Assembly (NCBI RefSeq): GCF_004337985.1
Contig: NC_043740.1
Coordinates: forward strand, 909,080-973,079
Reading direction: 5' to 3'
Source of the DNA: Pyricularia pennisetigena
Taxonomy: Eukaryota > Ascomycota > Sordariomycetes > Magnaporthales > Pyriculariaceae
DNA length: 64,000 nucleotides
Of this stretch, positions 11,970-24,100 are shown in pieces. A program made the position numbers and the translations under genes. The notes below the pieces were generated by a model. The model made no database searches and was not told the DNA's origin. It saw only the letters and a program-made list of their open reading frames with translations. How positions within the stretch are numbered: the first letter of the stretch is position 1; every line of letters begins with the position of its first letter.

Positions 11970-12434
11970 ATGCCGCCATCAACACGAACCCTCACGCTCC
12001 TCACCCGCAACCTCCTCGCCCGCCCTCTAACCACCACCACCCGGCCCGCCATCCGCCCGCCCACAACAACAACAACAACAACAACAACAACAGCCACCCG
12101 CGCCTCGTCCACATTCAACCCAGGCCCGTCGCCACCCCGCCTGCCCGCGGAGCAGCAGGCCGAATTCGAGCGCCTGCAGCGCGAGGCCTCGGTCGCCGAC
12201 TTCTCCTCCACTCCCGCCGCCGCCGAAGCGCCGCGGCCGGTTGAGGTACAGGACGCCGCGACCAACAACGGCGCGGCGGGCGCGACGTCGGGCGGCATAC
12301 GCAAGGGTGCGCCGCCCGAGTTCGAGGGCGACGTCAACCCCAAGACCGGCGAGGTCGGCGGGCCCAAGAACGAGCCGCTGAGGTGGGGCGCCGCCGGCGA
12401 TTACAGCTTCAACGGGCGCGTAACGGACTTTTGA
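11970..12434 (+). CDS. SDH8: Succinate dehydrogenase assembly factor 4, mitochondrial
   Basis: A single exon of 154 residues. The first 45 or so residues are rich in Arg, Leu, Thr and Pro without acidic residues (MPPSTRTLTLLTRNLLARPL), as in a mitochondrial presequence. They contain ten threonines in a row encoded by an (ACA)n repeat at 12063-12092. The C-terminal 40 residues hold the family signature: FEGDVNPKTGEVGGPKNEP, then LRWGAAGDYSFNGRVTDF to the very end. In yeast and animals this factor binds free flavinylated Sdh1/SDHA in the matrix, limits its autoxidation and helps form the Sdh1-Sdh2 dimer. The start at 11970 is chosen because the upstream in-frame extension is leader-like and lysine/asparagine-rich. 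A Gln/Ala/Pro-rich linker joins presequence and domain. The repeat may vary in length between strains. Confidence 0.93.
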   Translation: MPPSTRTLTLLTRNLLARPLTTTTRPAIRPPTTTTTTTTTTATRASSTFNPGPSPPRLPAEQQAEFERLQREASVADFSSTPAAAEAPRPVEVQDAATNNGAAGATSGGIRKGAPPEFEGDVNPKTGEVGGPKNEPLRWGAAGDYSFNGRVTDF

Positions 12435-13116
12435 AGAGGGGAAAGGGGGGGTGGGGCTTAATAGGGGAGGGCGCCTCCGTGCATCTCCAAGTAAGGAGGG
12501 GTTTGGAAAAGGAAGAGACGACCAGGTACACGAGAAGATGCGTTGGAGAGGATAGAATGTCATTCGACGATTCACTGCCAGGCCCCGAGATTTGCCCTGG
12601 GGCAAGCCGTGTAGGATTACGCAATATAGATATTAATGGCGAGGAAGAAGGGGCTGTCTTCTCCATGACCACCGTTTACGGGTGGGAGTCTGTACGAACA
12701 GCGCCAGCATTACACGATCAAAGCAGAGTGGATGACTGTTTTGGATCGCCAAGAAGGGTATATAATTCAGTCTAATCATATGACAAGACATAAACTACAA
12801 GACTATGCAAATCAAGAAAAAAGGTGAATCCCGCTACTGAAAAATTATAAAGTCATCGCGATATTATCGCTGTATGCTCGCTCATACCAAGACCAGTATC
12901 GACAATGTGCTCTATGGTCTATAGTAACACCCGGAAGAGGGAACTTGGATTAATCTTCATCCCCAGATCTCGGCGTGGATGGGTATATATCTGCTCAGGG
13001 TCAGAGCCTACCCGTGAGCACAAATGCCCAATTACACTTGAGCCAGTTCGGGGGCTTCGTTAACGCCGGGTGGAAGACCAGCACAAAAAAAAAAAAAAAA
13101 AAAAGCCAAGATCTGG
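12435..13116. other. Convergent intergenic region
   Basis: 3' flanks of SDH8 and RXT3, with a 20-base poly(A) run at 13085-13104 just past the RXT3 stop. Nothing else supported. Confidence 0.5.
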
Positions 13117-16100
13117 CTAGGCTGCCTCGATCCCGACCCTCTGCGGTAGAGGTTCGTTTCGCACATCCGACATCGGGAAGTCCTGAGCGTCGGTATCGTC
13201 CGAGACGTTGTCCTTGTTGGATCCCCGAGGCTTCTTCGACTGAGAATCGTCATCATTCTCGTGGGCGCCTGCTCGCTTGTGACTCCCGTTCACGCTTCCG
13301 CTCGCCGACTCAAAGCCCTTTGGCGTGGTGCTGAGCTCGACCTCCCGGAGTGCACGGCTCATGCGCTCACGCCTAGCCGCGCCTCGCAGGCGGGACTGGG
13401 CCCCGGCCCCGTTGGTGACCCAGCGGATGCTCAGAATCTTGAAACTGAGCCCGTCGTGCGGCGCACAGCGTCCGTATTGCGGCTCCCTATTCTCCGTATA
13501 TGACGGCATGCTACCCCATTGTCTGCTCTTGATGCCGAATCGCACCGTCGATGCATACATCTGCAGTTTGGGGAGAATCAAGAGGGTAACGTGGAGGTCC
13601 TTGTTGGGTGGGACGTTGACAGGCCCCGTCTTGAGCGGGGCGTCAAGAAAGTCTGGAGTCGGCAGGTTCTCGCTCGTGACATGCTGCGCTTGCTTCTTGC
13701 CCCTGCCTGACGCCGGCGGCTCTTCTGGATACAATCCAAGCATGTCAACGTCGACGTCTTCTGACCACTCGCCGCGGAACCAGCCGCCGTGGATACAAGC
13801 GGCGACCACGTCCGAGTCGTCAGTATAGACATCTGTACCCCACAACGCCCGGCGTGCTGTGATCTCCTCGCGTGCCTCGGGCAACAGATGCGCCTTGCTG
13901 ACCTTCATTGTCAGCGTGCAGTTCTCCTTGTCCTTGATCAAGCTCCACGGTAGCGGTTTCGGCGTCGATTTGAATGGCGCCTTGGGCGGCCGGCCCGTTA
14001 TGGGGTCGTGTAGGCGTGCAGGCTCCAGCGCTACCTCGTATAGAACATCGCCAATGTGTCGCCGCGGCTTATCTGCCACGCTTTCTAGAACGGCCTGGGA
14101 GCTGATGATCTGCTTAGGTTTCGATATGACACTGACAACAGGACTAGCCGGTGCTTGACCTCCCGTTGTCTTTGCTTGTGGCGGCCTCGGTGGCGCATGA
14201 TGGTGATGGTGATGTACGTGCCCAGGGGTTGGTGACGGAACGTTGCCAACCCCTTTGACTGTTTTGAATGGTGTATTGCCGGCGAGCCCGTGCTGATCTC
14301 CAGCATGGGCGTGGTGGTGATGATGATGGCTGTCACAACGTTAATCTCTGGTCCACAACAGAAACAATCTGTAGGGAGCGATTTAGACTTACTGATGATG
14401 GTGATGGTGACCATGGGCGTTTGTCTTTGGTCGCTTACCGCGGGCTCCTACAGGGGTTTGCCTTCCATCCTCTACTGCCCGCATGATATCCTCGTCCTTG
14501 ACCTTCGATCGGCGCTTGTTTTTAGACCCTTCCCTAACCATCTTGTTGCCGTTGCCCTCCGTCCTGTCTTCAACGGGTGTTCCATCCGAATCGTCTTTCC
14601 GAGCCAGACCCGAGGCGTTAAAAGGCAACTGCGCACCACCAGCCACTGGGCTCGAAAGCGAACCCACTCCACTGCCGATCCCGGAGAACATCCTGCCAAA
14701 CTCGCTCTTGATTCCAGGCTCCCCCGCGGGACCCTGCATCTGTGACTGGGCCCCTTGCACCGCCTGGGGCAGTGGTGACAAGCGCCCCTTTCTATTTATC
14801 TCCTGGACGGTGAGAAGGCTCCTTGGCTGATCCCGCTGCGCCGCAGGTGTCAATCCCTCGGAGGCTGGAGGTCTGTTTCGGGGCGAGTCATACATGAGCC
14901 CGCCCGGCCCGGCCGAATAGGCAACCGAGGGACGTGGCGGTTGCTCGTCGGCTGGATTGCGGTGGGGTGGCGGACCCTGTTGGTGATGGTGATGCGGTGC
15001 AGCGTGTCGCTGGCGCTCGGGTGAATCGAAAGGTTGTGCGTGCGGATGTGACGGACCTCGCTCGCCTGGAGCCATCACAGCGGGGGTTTGAGAAGGATGC
15101 GACGTTGGTGGAGGATGATCCATTGGGTGTTGTCCTTGGTATGGCCCTGCGTGGGGTCCATATGGCGGTCCCGTCGACGGAGGATAATCAGGGTGACGGG
15201 GAGGTGGATGACCTGCGGGATCGTACGGCCTAGACTGTTCGTACTGATGCCTCTGCCACCCCTCATCACGCGGGTCGGGCTGACGACCGTAGGAAGGCCC
15301 CGGAGGCCCTGGGGGACCCCTTGGTCCGCCATGTCCATAGTCTGGATGCCCGGGAGGTGGCCTTCCAAGCTCGCCATTGCGTTCTCGCCGCTCTAGTTCC
15401 CGACGCTCCATCTCTTGCCTCTCGTAGTTTCGTCTCTCCATCCCTCTACGCTGCTCGCGGTCGCGAAACTCCATCTCTTGACGATCCCTCTCGTGACGGT
15501 CGCGGAACTGCATCTCCCTCTCGTGCTGTTCTCGCTCCATCCGCTCCCGCTCGGCCATATACCTGGCATCTTCGTAGTTCGACACCCTGATGGGGCGTTC
15601 TGGGTTATACTCGCCCGAGGGCGGAGGCTCTTCGCGTCGTGAGTACATGGGATCGTGCGGCGGAGGGCCGGGTCGACCAGGCTCCATTTGGCGGCCAGGA
15701 GGAATGTTGTTGTACAGTTTTGGCTGACTACTAGGTCGTGGCGGACCCTGATGCATTCTTCCTGGTTCCCTGCCCGGCTCGTTCATTGGCGGTGGTCCTC
15801 GACGGTATTCTTGCGGAGTGCCATACCGTTGAACCTCGGGTGTAGGGTACATGCCTTGCGGGGAGGCCACGGCACTATTCCGGGGATCTCGCGAATCAGC
15901 CCTCACGTCGTATGGTCGTTGATGATCCGGGGTCTGAGGTCGGCGGTACTGCTGATATTCGCCAGGGTGCATCCGCGGAGAGGCGTGAACTGGACTGGCG
16001 TAGTTGGGACCTGCTGACATGGACCCGCTTGTGGGAGGCGGTTGTTGAGGCTGGTATTGAGTTGGTGCACTCGGATCCCTTCCGGGAGCAAGACCACCAA

Positions 16101-16617
16101 GCATGGAAGATATCGACATGCTGCTGTTTGTACTTCCAGATCTCGTCATGGTGTTGATGGCCGGCAGCTCGCGACCGTTGGCGAAGGCGGTTTGGGTGTT
16201 TGCCGACACCGGAGGCGGTCTCGGAGGGGGCAGACTGTAGCCCATCTGATGGGTATTTGGGCCATTATTGTGTTGCGGAGGTGAGTTTGGAGGCGGCATC
16301 GATCGTTGGACGCCCGAAGCGCTCGGGTGTCTCGCGTGGCCTTGTGGTGGCGGATGTGGTGCAGGCTCGTTGGCGTAAGCCGGGCGCGACTGGGGAAAGA
16401 AGTGTGGGTCAGACGGACGCCGTTGATGATGGCTCTGATGGTCTTGGTAAGCAGACCCGTTGGGCGGCGGAGGAGGACCGGAGGGAGGATGCGACGTGGG
16501 AGCAAAGCCGCCCTGGGGAGGAGCCGACGTGCTGGCCGGGAAGGGAGAGCGGCTGAAGAGCGGCGACGCGTTGCGCTGTGAGAAAGGATGATTAGGCGGT
16601 GGCTGCCTTGGCTCCAT
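13117..16617 (-). CDS. RXT3: Rxt3, histone deacetylase (Rpd3L/Sin3) complex subunit
   Basis: Two exons, 14393-16617 and 13117-14329, with a 63-bp intron (GTAAGT...GACAG), encode 1145 residues. The intron falls inside a histidine run, so splicing joins HGHHHHHH to HHHHHHAHAG and creates one long His tract. The first 700 residues are low complexity: Pro/Gly/Gln/His-rich, with a strongly charged Arg/Glu/Met segment (residues ~370-440) likely to be helical or coiled. A basic KNKRRSKVKDEDI stretch could be a nuclear signal. The conserved Rxt3 domain sits in exon 2: PRRHIGDVLYEVAL, then ALWGTDVYTDDSDVVAACIHGGWFRGEW, and LHVTLLILPKLQMYASTVRFGIKSR. Known role: component of the large Rpd3 deacetylase complex repressing transcription. 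The start at 16617 (MEPRQPPP) is preferred over an in-frame Met 40 codons upstream because homologous N-termini begin similarly (from memory). Confidence 0.9.
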
Positions 16618-16814
16618 GGCGGGCGACAAAGCTGCCGGAGGTTGGGTGCCCGAACAAAACGAATGCGGTGGGTTTTTAAAACGGCGCTCGCGTCCGAGTC
16701 GCCGGCCTGCAGCGAGGCTAAAGCCTAGGTTTGGCAAAGATTAATTCACGACACGTCGACGAGTAAATGTTGCTGGCTGCTGGATAAGGTTGTGGGAAAA
16801 AAAAAACAAATCAA

Positions 16815-16837
16815 GGTAGGTAGGTAGGTAGGTAGGT
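16815..16837. repeat. (GGTA)n microsatellite
   Basis: About six copies of a GGTA unit, roughly 200 bp upstream of the RXT3 start, so probably in its 5' leader or promoter. Confidence 0.85.
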
Positions 16838-18271
16838 GGTGGAGCAAGATTGGAAGCTGGCAGTTCGAGGGAGCTCTCAAATTTTCGGTTTCCCCTGGGG
16901 AAAGGGACGAGCGCAAAAAGCCTGGCACGCTCGGGCGGGCAGGGGACGCCATGCAAGGTTGCAATCTAGCGCAAGCTCGTGATCCACATCGGGTCGGGAG
17001 AGGCAGGTCGACCACGGTTAATCCGACACCCTAGTCCACGTTTACTCCGCACCGCGGTCCTACCCCTGGACGTCACCAATCTGTCATGCCTCTTTTGTTG
17101 CGCAGCTGTCGCAAACAGTGACGTTTCGCAGGGCCCTTTTGAGAACGAGCCTAGCAGGTCACGACTGGTAGGGTCGGATGTGGATGAGGTTCTGTTTTTA
17201 TCCATCAAGCCAGATCGTCTGTGGATAGACAAACAGCCAAAGATCAGTTGATTCTTAATTCTAACCAAATTCTTTTGTTTCTTTTCGGATGACTTCTCTA
17301 AAATAAAGAGGAAGGATTGGGACAAGATACCCCGGGCCAGCTCCCTGAAACAAAGTGAACTGACGAAATATGTGGCATTCTGGGACCAGCATTCAAATGT
17401 CTCCGTCTTTACAAAAGCAAACAAAAGCTCGACCAATGCAGCAGAAGGAAGAAATCCGTAAATAAAATATAAAATTAATAAAATAAAAACCAAAACATAC
17501 TCAAAGTAAACATGACTAGTTCTACAAAGTACCTAGGTAGATATATACCCAAGGGACCTAACGCTAAAACAAAACAAAAACTGAAAAGAAAAAAAAGGAT
17601 TTAAATTTAGCACTATTCGCGCAAGATCTATTGCGAGCGCGTTGCTGGTCGACGAATCAGGATCCTCAGACACGGTCGTCAGCGCGAAGAACTGCTTGTC
17701 TCGTTACAGAGAAAGTTCAGATCGCCTTTGGACCGTTTTTTTTTCTGTGGTATGGCTTGCCACCCACCACCCTTCATGCCAGTCCTGCGCCAGGTGCATT
17801 TTGCGACCAGACCAGCCTTTTGTCTGTGCGGGGAAGCGGCACAAGTGTGCTCGGCACGCTAAGCCGAATCAGGACTTTGGGTCTTCTCTTGGCCCCGCCT
17901 GCTGGCAGAAAAGAACAGATAAATAAATGAATTAAGTAAATAAATAAAACAAAAAAATAAAATAAAAACGCTGCAAGGGCTTGTGTGTGACATTCGACTC
18001 GTCTCACCGCCTTTGGGTCATCCGATCTGATTTCCGTTCAATAAATGTCGTAACGAAAAAACACAAGGCGCGTCTCGAGCGACTTTCTGTGCTGCTCTCT
18101 GCAACGACGTATCGGACTGAATCAGCGCAAGCAAAAGATGCATGCCTCCAACGCCTAACCCCGTCCGTTGGCCGTTTGCAGTATTAGGGCGCCGCAACAC
18201 GACACTAGGGGATGTATTTTTAACCAAGGGACTGATCGGCCGCAAATGAGGGGAGGGGAAAAAAAAAAAAA

Positions 18272-18295
18272 AATCAATCAATCAATCAATCAATC
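18272..18295. repeat. (AATC)n microsatellite
   Basis: Six copies of AATC following a poly(A) run. Confidence 0.85.
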
Positions 18296-19662
18296 GCCAA
18301 ATGATGCAAATAAAATTGCCGCGGCCGCGGAACCTAACCGGTTTGCCCGTCAGTCGCCGATCGCGCACACCAATCATTAATGTCAGTGGGGAATGCGTGG
18401 TAGTGTCGCTTGACTTGCAGTGCAAGGATCAATCACAACGTGCTTGTTTGTCTTAGTGCCGCAGCTAAGAGTCAAGGTCCCTTGCTCTGCTCATGGTGAT
18501 GATTCTCTGTGACATTCACTCGATTATTTGGTTGGTGGATCGTACAAGTTGAACCGATTTTCTGCCTCGTTAAATTGGCTGAATCTTGGCAGAGCCTTTG
18601 CTTAATTCGATGCCATCAGGAGCCAGGCGACAGCTTTGTCTTGTTTGGGATCTTTACCCTCATTTTGACATCCTAATAACAGCAATGGTGCACCATGCTT
18701 CATTTCCAGCAAGTCCATGCTCCTGTTACACTTCCAACACTTGCGCGGATTCGACCGTCTGGCCTTATATGTCATAATGATGGACACCAATGCCGTAGTA
18801 GTCCACCCGCCTCCGGGTCCAGTATGCACCTCGCCGCGCCAGTCCGCTGCTGCAGGAGCTCGCTGTGTTGATTCAAGGCCCTGCCCCAGATGTCGACATG
18901 ATTCTACATGAGCCGCGTGTCCATTTGCGGTCCTGATTATCGCGGTGTGCGAGTCGTTCGACCCTTGAACGGGTACCAGAAGCGGTGTCAAATCTGGTAG
19001 TCGAGCCCCCAAGATTTATCGCCGTTTGTGACACATGGCTAATGTTCGCGACTTTTCATAGATCCCAGGCCTTTGGGTACGGTCGGGTGTAGTTTGCGGT
19101 TCGAGATCAGCTCGGTGTTGGGACGAAGGGTGACTGGCAAGTAGAGGCATAACAAAGCTGTTGCTACGAATTTCGTATGCTTTCAACTGCCGCTTATGGA
19201 ACCGTCTGCTTTGCTATCTAGTGCTGCCAGGGCCTCACGTAAGTGATGGTGAGGGGTGACGCTCTTTCAAATCTCAAAGTGCAATTGTGAACAAGTGCCG
19301 TTCTGGCTTCTGATTGACCGCTGCATAGATTCCCAGCTCTTTGAGCGTAGAACTCCCGTAAAAGGCAGCTCTAATTTCCATGGGGATGTGCTGGCAAGCC
19401 GACCTCATCCACAGAATGGCTGCCGTGCGGTCGTTTTCAAGGCTAGTCTCATGCTTTTGTGGCTATTCTCCCATGTGTAAAGACACGAAAATCAGGCCAG
19501 ACTTGGGCGCCAGTCAAACAGATGGGACAGTCTAGCGGCATCAGCAACGTCGCCGTAGTGAACCTTCTTTTCATCTATGTGCCGATCGATGTTGCTTGGC
19601 ATATTCCATCTGTAGGAACCTTTTTTGTCGTTATCTCTTGGTCAGTAATGATGGCAAATCTT

Positions 19663-19695
<33 letters not shown>

Positions 19696-20567
19696 CTGTC
19701 AGTCTCTTCTGTAAAAACGATCCAAGTTCCATCAGACAGCTTGACTTCTCGTAAACAGTCTAGCCGTTTATCTATTCGGTTGAGAATACTTGACCAAATG
19801 GAGGCAATTGATATTTGCTATCCGTCCATTATTGCCATGGGAAAATGATCAGACGATCAGGTTCTGGAAAAACACAAACAAAGGTGACAAAGTCAGGCTC
19901 AAGCGATCAGAACGAACTGGCTAGGAGGCATAGCACGTGCTGTCAGTAGATTTATACATGGATTGATCAATCTGATTTTGCATTATTAAGAGACAGAATA
20001 AAAAGGCAGATCTGAAAGTCAATCTCATCCAAGTGGCTGGGTAGAGACCAAGCACGCCAAGGGAAATACCCCGCAAGTTGGTAGATGGGGATGGACATTC
20101 ACCGAACCTTGTATTTATTATCGTTCGTGGTACCAAATATGCCTAATATGGTGAACTGCATCCACTGCCGAGATTTGAAGAGACAGCGATGAGCCATCAA
20201 GCCCTGGCCTCTCTTGATGGCCTCATTGTAGCCATTGGCAAGCCAATACCCAGATAGGGAAAAGTGACACAAATTTAAAGATCGGAAAATCAGAAAAGCC
20301 CTCATTCCTGTCCAGATCGTCTAAGGATTTAAAACCTACCTGGCCTAGGTCTACAAGGACTTGGGACACGGTTGGTGGGATAACTTGCAGATTGGAGAAC
20401 GGCTGCAAAATAGACATTACAAGTCTCGGCTAATGACCCGAACCTCGGCGGCACGGCTGTTTGTTTACCCGAGTTATTACTTGCAGACAGGGGAGAAAAT
20501 CCAGTGCCAAACAAACACTATTGCAATCAAGATTCCAGTAAAGTCTCTCTAAATCCCGAAAAAACCC

Positions 20568-20569
<2 letters not shown>

Positions 20570-20612
<43 letters not shown>

Positions 20613-20759
20613 NNNNNNNNNNNNNNNNNNNNNNNNNNNNNNNNNNNNNNNNNNNNNNNNNNNNNNNNNNNNNNNNNNNNNNNNNNNNNNNNNNNNNNNN
20701 NNNNNNNNNNNNNNNNNNNNNNNNNNNNNNNNNNNNNNNNNNNNNNNNNNNNNNNNNNN
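20570..20759. other. Poly(T) run plus assembly gap of 147 Ns
   Basis: 43 Ts (20570-20612) lead straight into Ns at 20613-20759. The sequence resumes 26 bp before the LTR retrotransposon. Confidence 0.95.
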
Positions 20760-20785
20760 GTGGTTGTAGATCGATGAGGAGATTA

Positions 20786-20951
20786 TGTTGCAGTAGATAG
20801 ATCTTGGCATCACATGACCAGATGAGCTTAGTCAGCGCTATGCACACCATAAAAGCGCTGCCACGCTCGTTAGCCTAAATAGCGCACCCTACCTAAATAC
20901 ATGGCTCTCCTACCACTCATGCAGGCTGCACGTATACGTTCGTGTACGTCA
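20786..20951 (+). repeat. 5' LTR of the Copia element
   Basis: 166 bp, starting TGTTGCAG and ending ACGTCA (TG...CA ends). It differs from the 3' copy at 11 positions, all transitions, most in CpA/TpG context. Unlike the interior it keeps many CA and TG dinucleotides. Confidence 0.93.
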
Positions 20952-21139
20952 ATTATAAACCCGGTACAGCTGTAAACTATAAAATCTCTACTTTACGCAA
21001 ATTGCAATTATATATTAACACGAATAACGCCTAATTTATTTATTTTTTTCTTTTTTTACCGCATACCATATTTACGACCGAAAAGCTCCAAAAATCGCCA
21101 GCAGCGCTTAATTTACGCGCCCAATAGCCTAAATAATTT

Positions 21140-24100
21140 AAAACTTACCGCCAAAATGCAAAAATATTACGCATTTGGAAATTGGTTAATCCAAACCAAT
21201 AAACCGACGAAAAATTCCCAATATTTGAAAAATTTACCGAAAACGTTATAAAATCGTTTAAACGTTCCCGATTTGACGATTATTATACAAATTTACGAAT
21301 TTGGGATTTAAACCCGTTTAAAATTAAACGTAAAATAAATTAAATCGCCAAATCGTTTGCAAATATAAATAAATTTATTTTTAAAAGCCTAAAGGAACCT
21401 ATTATATTAAACAGTTTTACGTTTTCCGAAATAAAGCGCGCGGTAAATAAAACACGCGAAACGCAGGAATTATAAAAAAATTATACAAATAAATAATTCC
21501 GAAAAATTAATATTTTCCTGCAATGGGTTACAAAAAATATAAACCCAACGTATTTTAGTACGGCGCTTTTTACCGTTTAACGTAACGGTTGGAATACGTT
21601 TAAAAAGATAATTAAAGCGTTTTAGGAAAAGTTCGCACTTTTTTTAACGCACGTTAAAAAATAGGTAATTAAAAATTATAAATTAACCCTGGTTTTAACG
21701 CGTATAATAAATAATAAAACGAATTGGTTCAAAATTTACGATTTAACCTACGAGGAAACCCGGAATTACAAAATAACCGATTTTAAAAAGGATTTAACGA
21801 TTAAAAACTTTATCGAAACAGGAGGACGTTTCCAACCCTCCTGGGTTATAAACGTTCGGAACGAATTAAACAAACCGGATTATACAATTATTTTTAAATA
21901 TATTTTTAAATGGTTTAGGAGCGCTTTTTACGACGATACCACCGACCCTTTAATAGGGGGTGGCCGCAATTTCGCTAAATTTTATACGATATTTAACGGA
22001 TCCGTTAAAAAATAAAATAAAAGTTTAAACCACGTTTTTAATAAGGGTAAAAATAGGGGAAATATACGGAATAAATATCCCTATGGTTATAATTATTTTT
22101 AATTACCAAATTTATGCGAAAAATTGGTGTACGCGGTAATAGGAAAAAACCCCAAAATCCGTATACGTGGCCCTTATTTAACCGAAAATCGCAAAAAAAT
22201 TTGCGCCGAATTTAAAAAAAACCGCTGGTCCTTTATCCGCGAATTATTAATTTAAAAGGGTGTAATTAGCGAATTAGGATTTACTACGAGCGGAAGGACG
22301 AAAAAAGCACCGTAGTTTAAAAAATAAGGGGGGCCGCCCATTATTTCGGCGGTTTATTTAACCATTTTTACCGAACCCGACGATTTTACATACTTTTAAA
22401 TACGTTACGATAAAGGAACCAGCGCATTTACGTCCATAAACATTTTCCACAATTTATATTACAATAATATTTTGTTCGATAATTGCTGTTTTATATATTT
22501 GGTAAACGTTAAAAAACGCCTGGACCCGGGTTTTATCCGTAAACTTACAAATTCGGATCCGCAATTCGTTATATACGGTATTTAATAATTTAAAATTACC
22601 GCGTTTGGTACGCGTATTATATAAAACGTGTTAAACGGAGGACGGACGTTAAAATTCGTTAACGTAGCGTACGTGCCCAATTTTCACGTTAATATCGTGT
22701 TAAAAACGCGTTTAAGGGATAAAAACGTATAATATAACGGCTGGGATTGCATTTTGCGTTTAAAGAATATAAAGGAAAATTAGGTATTATACGGTTTGCA
22801 ACGACGTAATAACGTAATTTTTTTATAATATAAACCTGTTTATTATTTGCGCGTTACCCCTACCGTATAAATATTTTTTATAAGTATTATTTTTTTAACG
22901 GTTATAAACGGTTGGATAAAATTTATTAAAATTCCATAAAAAAATTCCACGGAAGCATACGACGAAAAAGAAAATAGTTCGTTAATTTGGTATTAGAAAG
23001 CCGGCCATTTGGGTCCGGAAACGTTTAAAACGTTGGTCCACCGGGTTAAAAATGTAAAAATTAAGGGATTAAAAATATTGGAGTGCAAGGCGTGCGTTTA
23101 AATATATGGTAAAATAATGGTATTAAAACGCCTAAAAGGCGAATTATATAAACTTTATTATATAATATATTTAAATTTTTTCCATTTTAAAAAATTAGGT
23201 ACTGGTATGCGGTATTTGCTATTATTAAAAAACGAATATTCGGGGCGTTTAATAATTATTCCGTTTACCGGAAAAACGAAGGCAAAACTCGTGTTAACAA
23301 TATTTGGTTTCGAACAGTGGGTAACGCGTTAATACGGCCTACAAATTGCGAAATTTTTCCACGATAACGAACCTATTTTAATAGCGTATACGGGATATAT
23401 TTTTTACCAAAAATATTGCAAAAAATTTGGGATCGAAATAAAAACGCCTCCCTTTAATATATATAAACCAAACGGTTAAATAAAACGTTCGGGATAGGAG
23501 GTAATTATACGCGCGTTTAAAATGCGTTTGGCAGCCAATTTACCTACCTCTATTTGGCCAAAAATAATTATAACCGCAAATTATTTTATTAATATAAATC
23601 CATTAATAAACCGGAAAGGTTTTAACCCAAACGAAATCCTATTAGTATGGTTTAGGGGGTTTTTTAAATGGTTTACATTTGCATTATTTATTATATTAAA
23701 CAAAAACCTGCGCCCAAATTGGTTTAGTACGTATATATACGGGTGTAAAATTTACGTATTAAACCCGGTAAAAACGAAATTAAAAAATAAGGTAATATTT
23801 AAAACGAACTTTAAAACGCACGTGGGATACCTGGTTAAATATAAATTTTTTAGGATATATTATATTTGGGTGCCTTTTTTCGACAGGGTTATTACTTTAC
23901 GCAACGTCCGATTCGACGAAACACGGTTTTACCAGGGATTAGAAAAAAAAAGGATAAAAACCGGTAAATTTAATAACAAATACGAGTTTTTAATAAACCG
24001 GATCCACGAGTTAATATTGGAGTTTTTGGGGGACGGAATAATCGAACGATTGGGTTTATTACGAAATAAACCATTATTCGCACCTAATCCAGGCGTTCCT

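Larger units (their letters stand above)
16618..20780. other. Gene-poor region, 4.2 kb
   Basis: Upstream region of RXT3 and beyond. It contains two simple repeats (16815-16837 and 18272-18295), A/T homopolymers including a 31-base poly(T) at 19665-19695, and many short ORFs without recognisable domains, for example 16966-17493 and 18602-19012 on the minus strand. I see no gene I can defend. It ends at a 43-base poly(T) and an N gap. Confidence 0.5.

Noticed and set aside
16966..17493. Minus-strand 175-codon ORF upstream of RXT3
   Set aside because: No domain, unlikely composition and lies in leader-like sequence.
18602..19012. Minus-strand 136-codon ORF
   Set aside because: A CxxC-containing segment is present but nothing else protein-like; no splice-supported extension.
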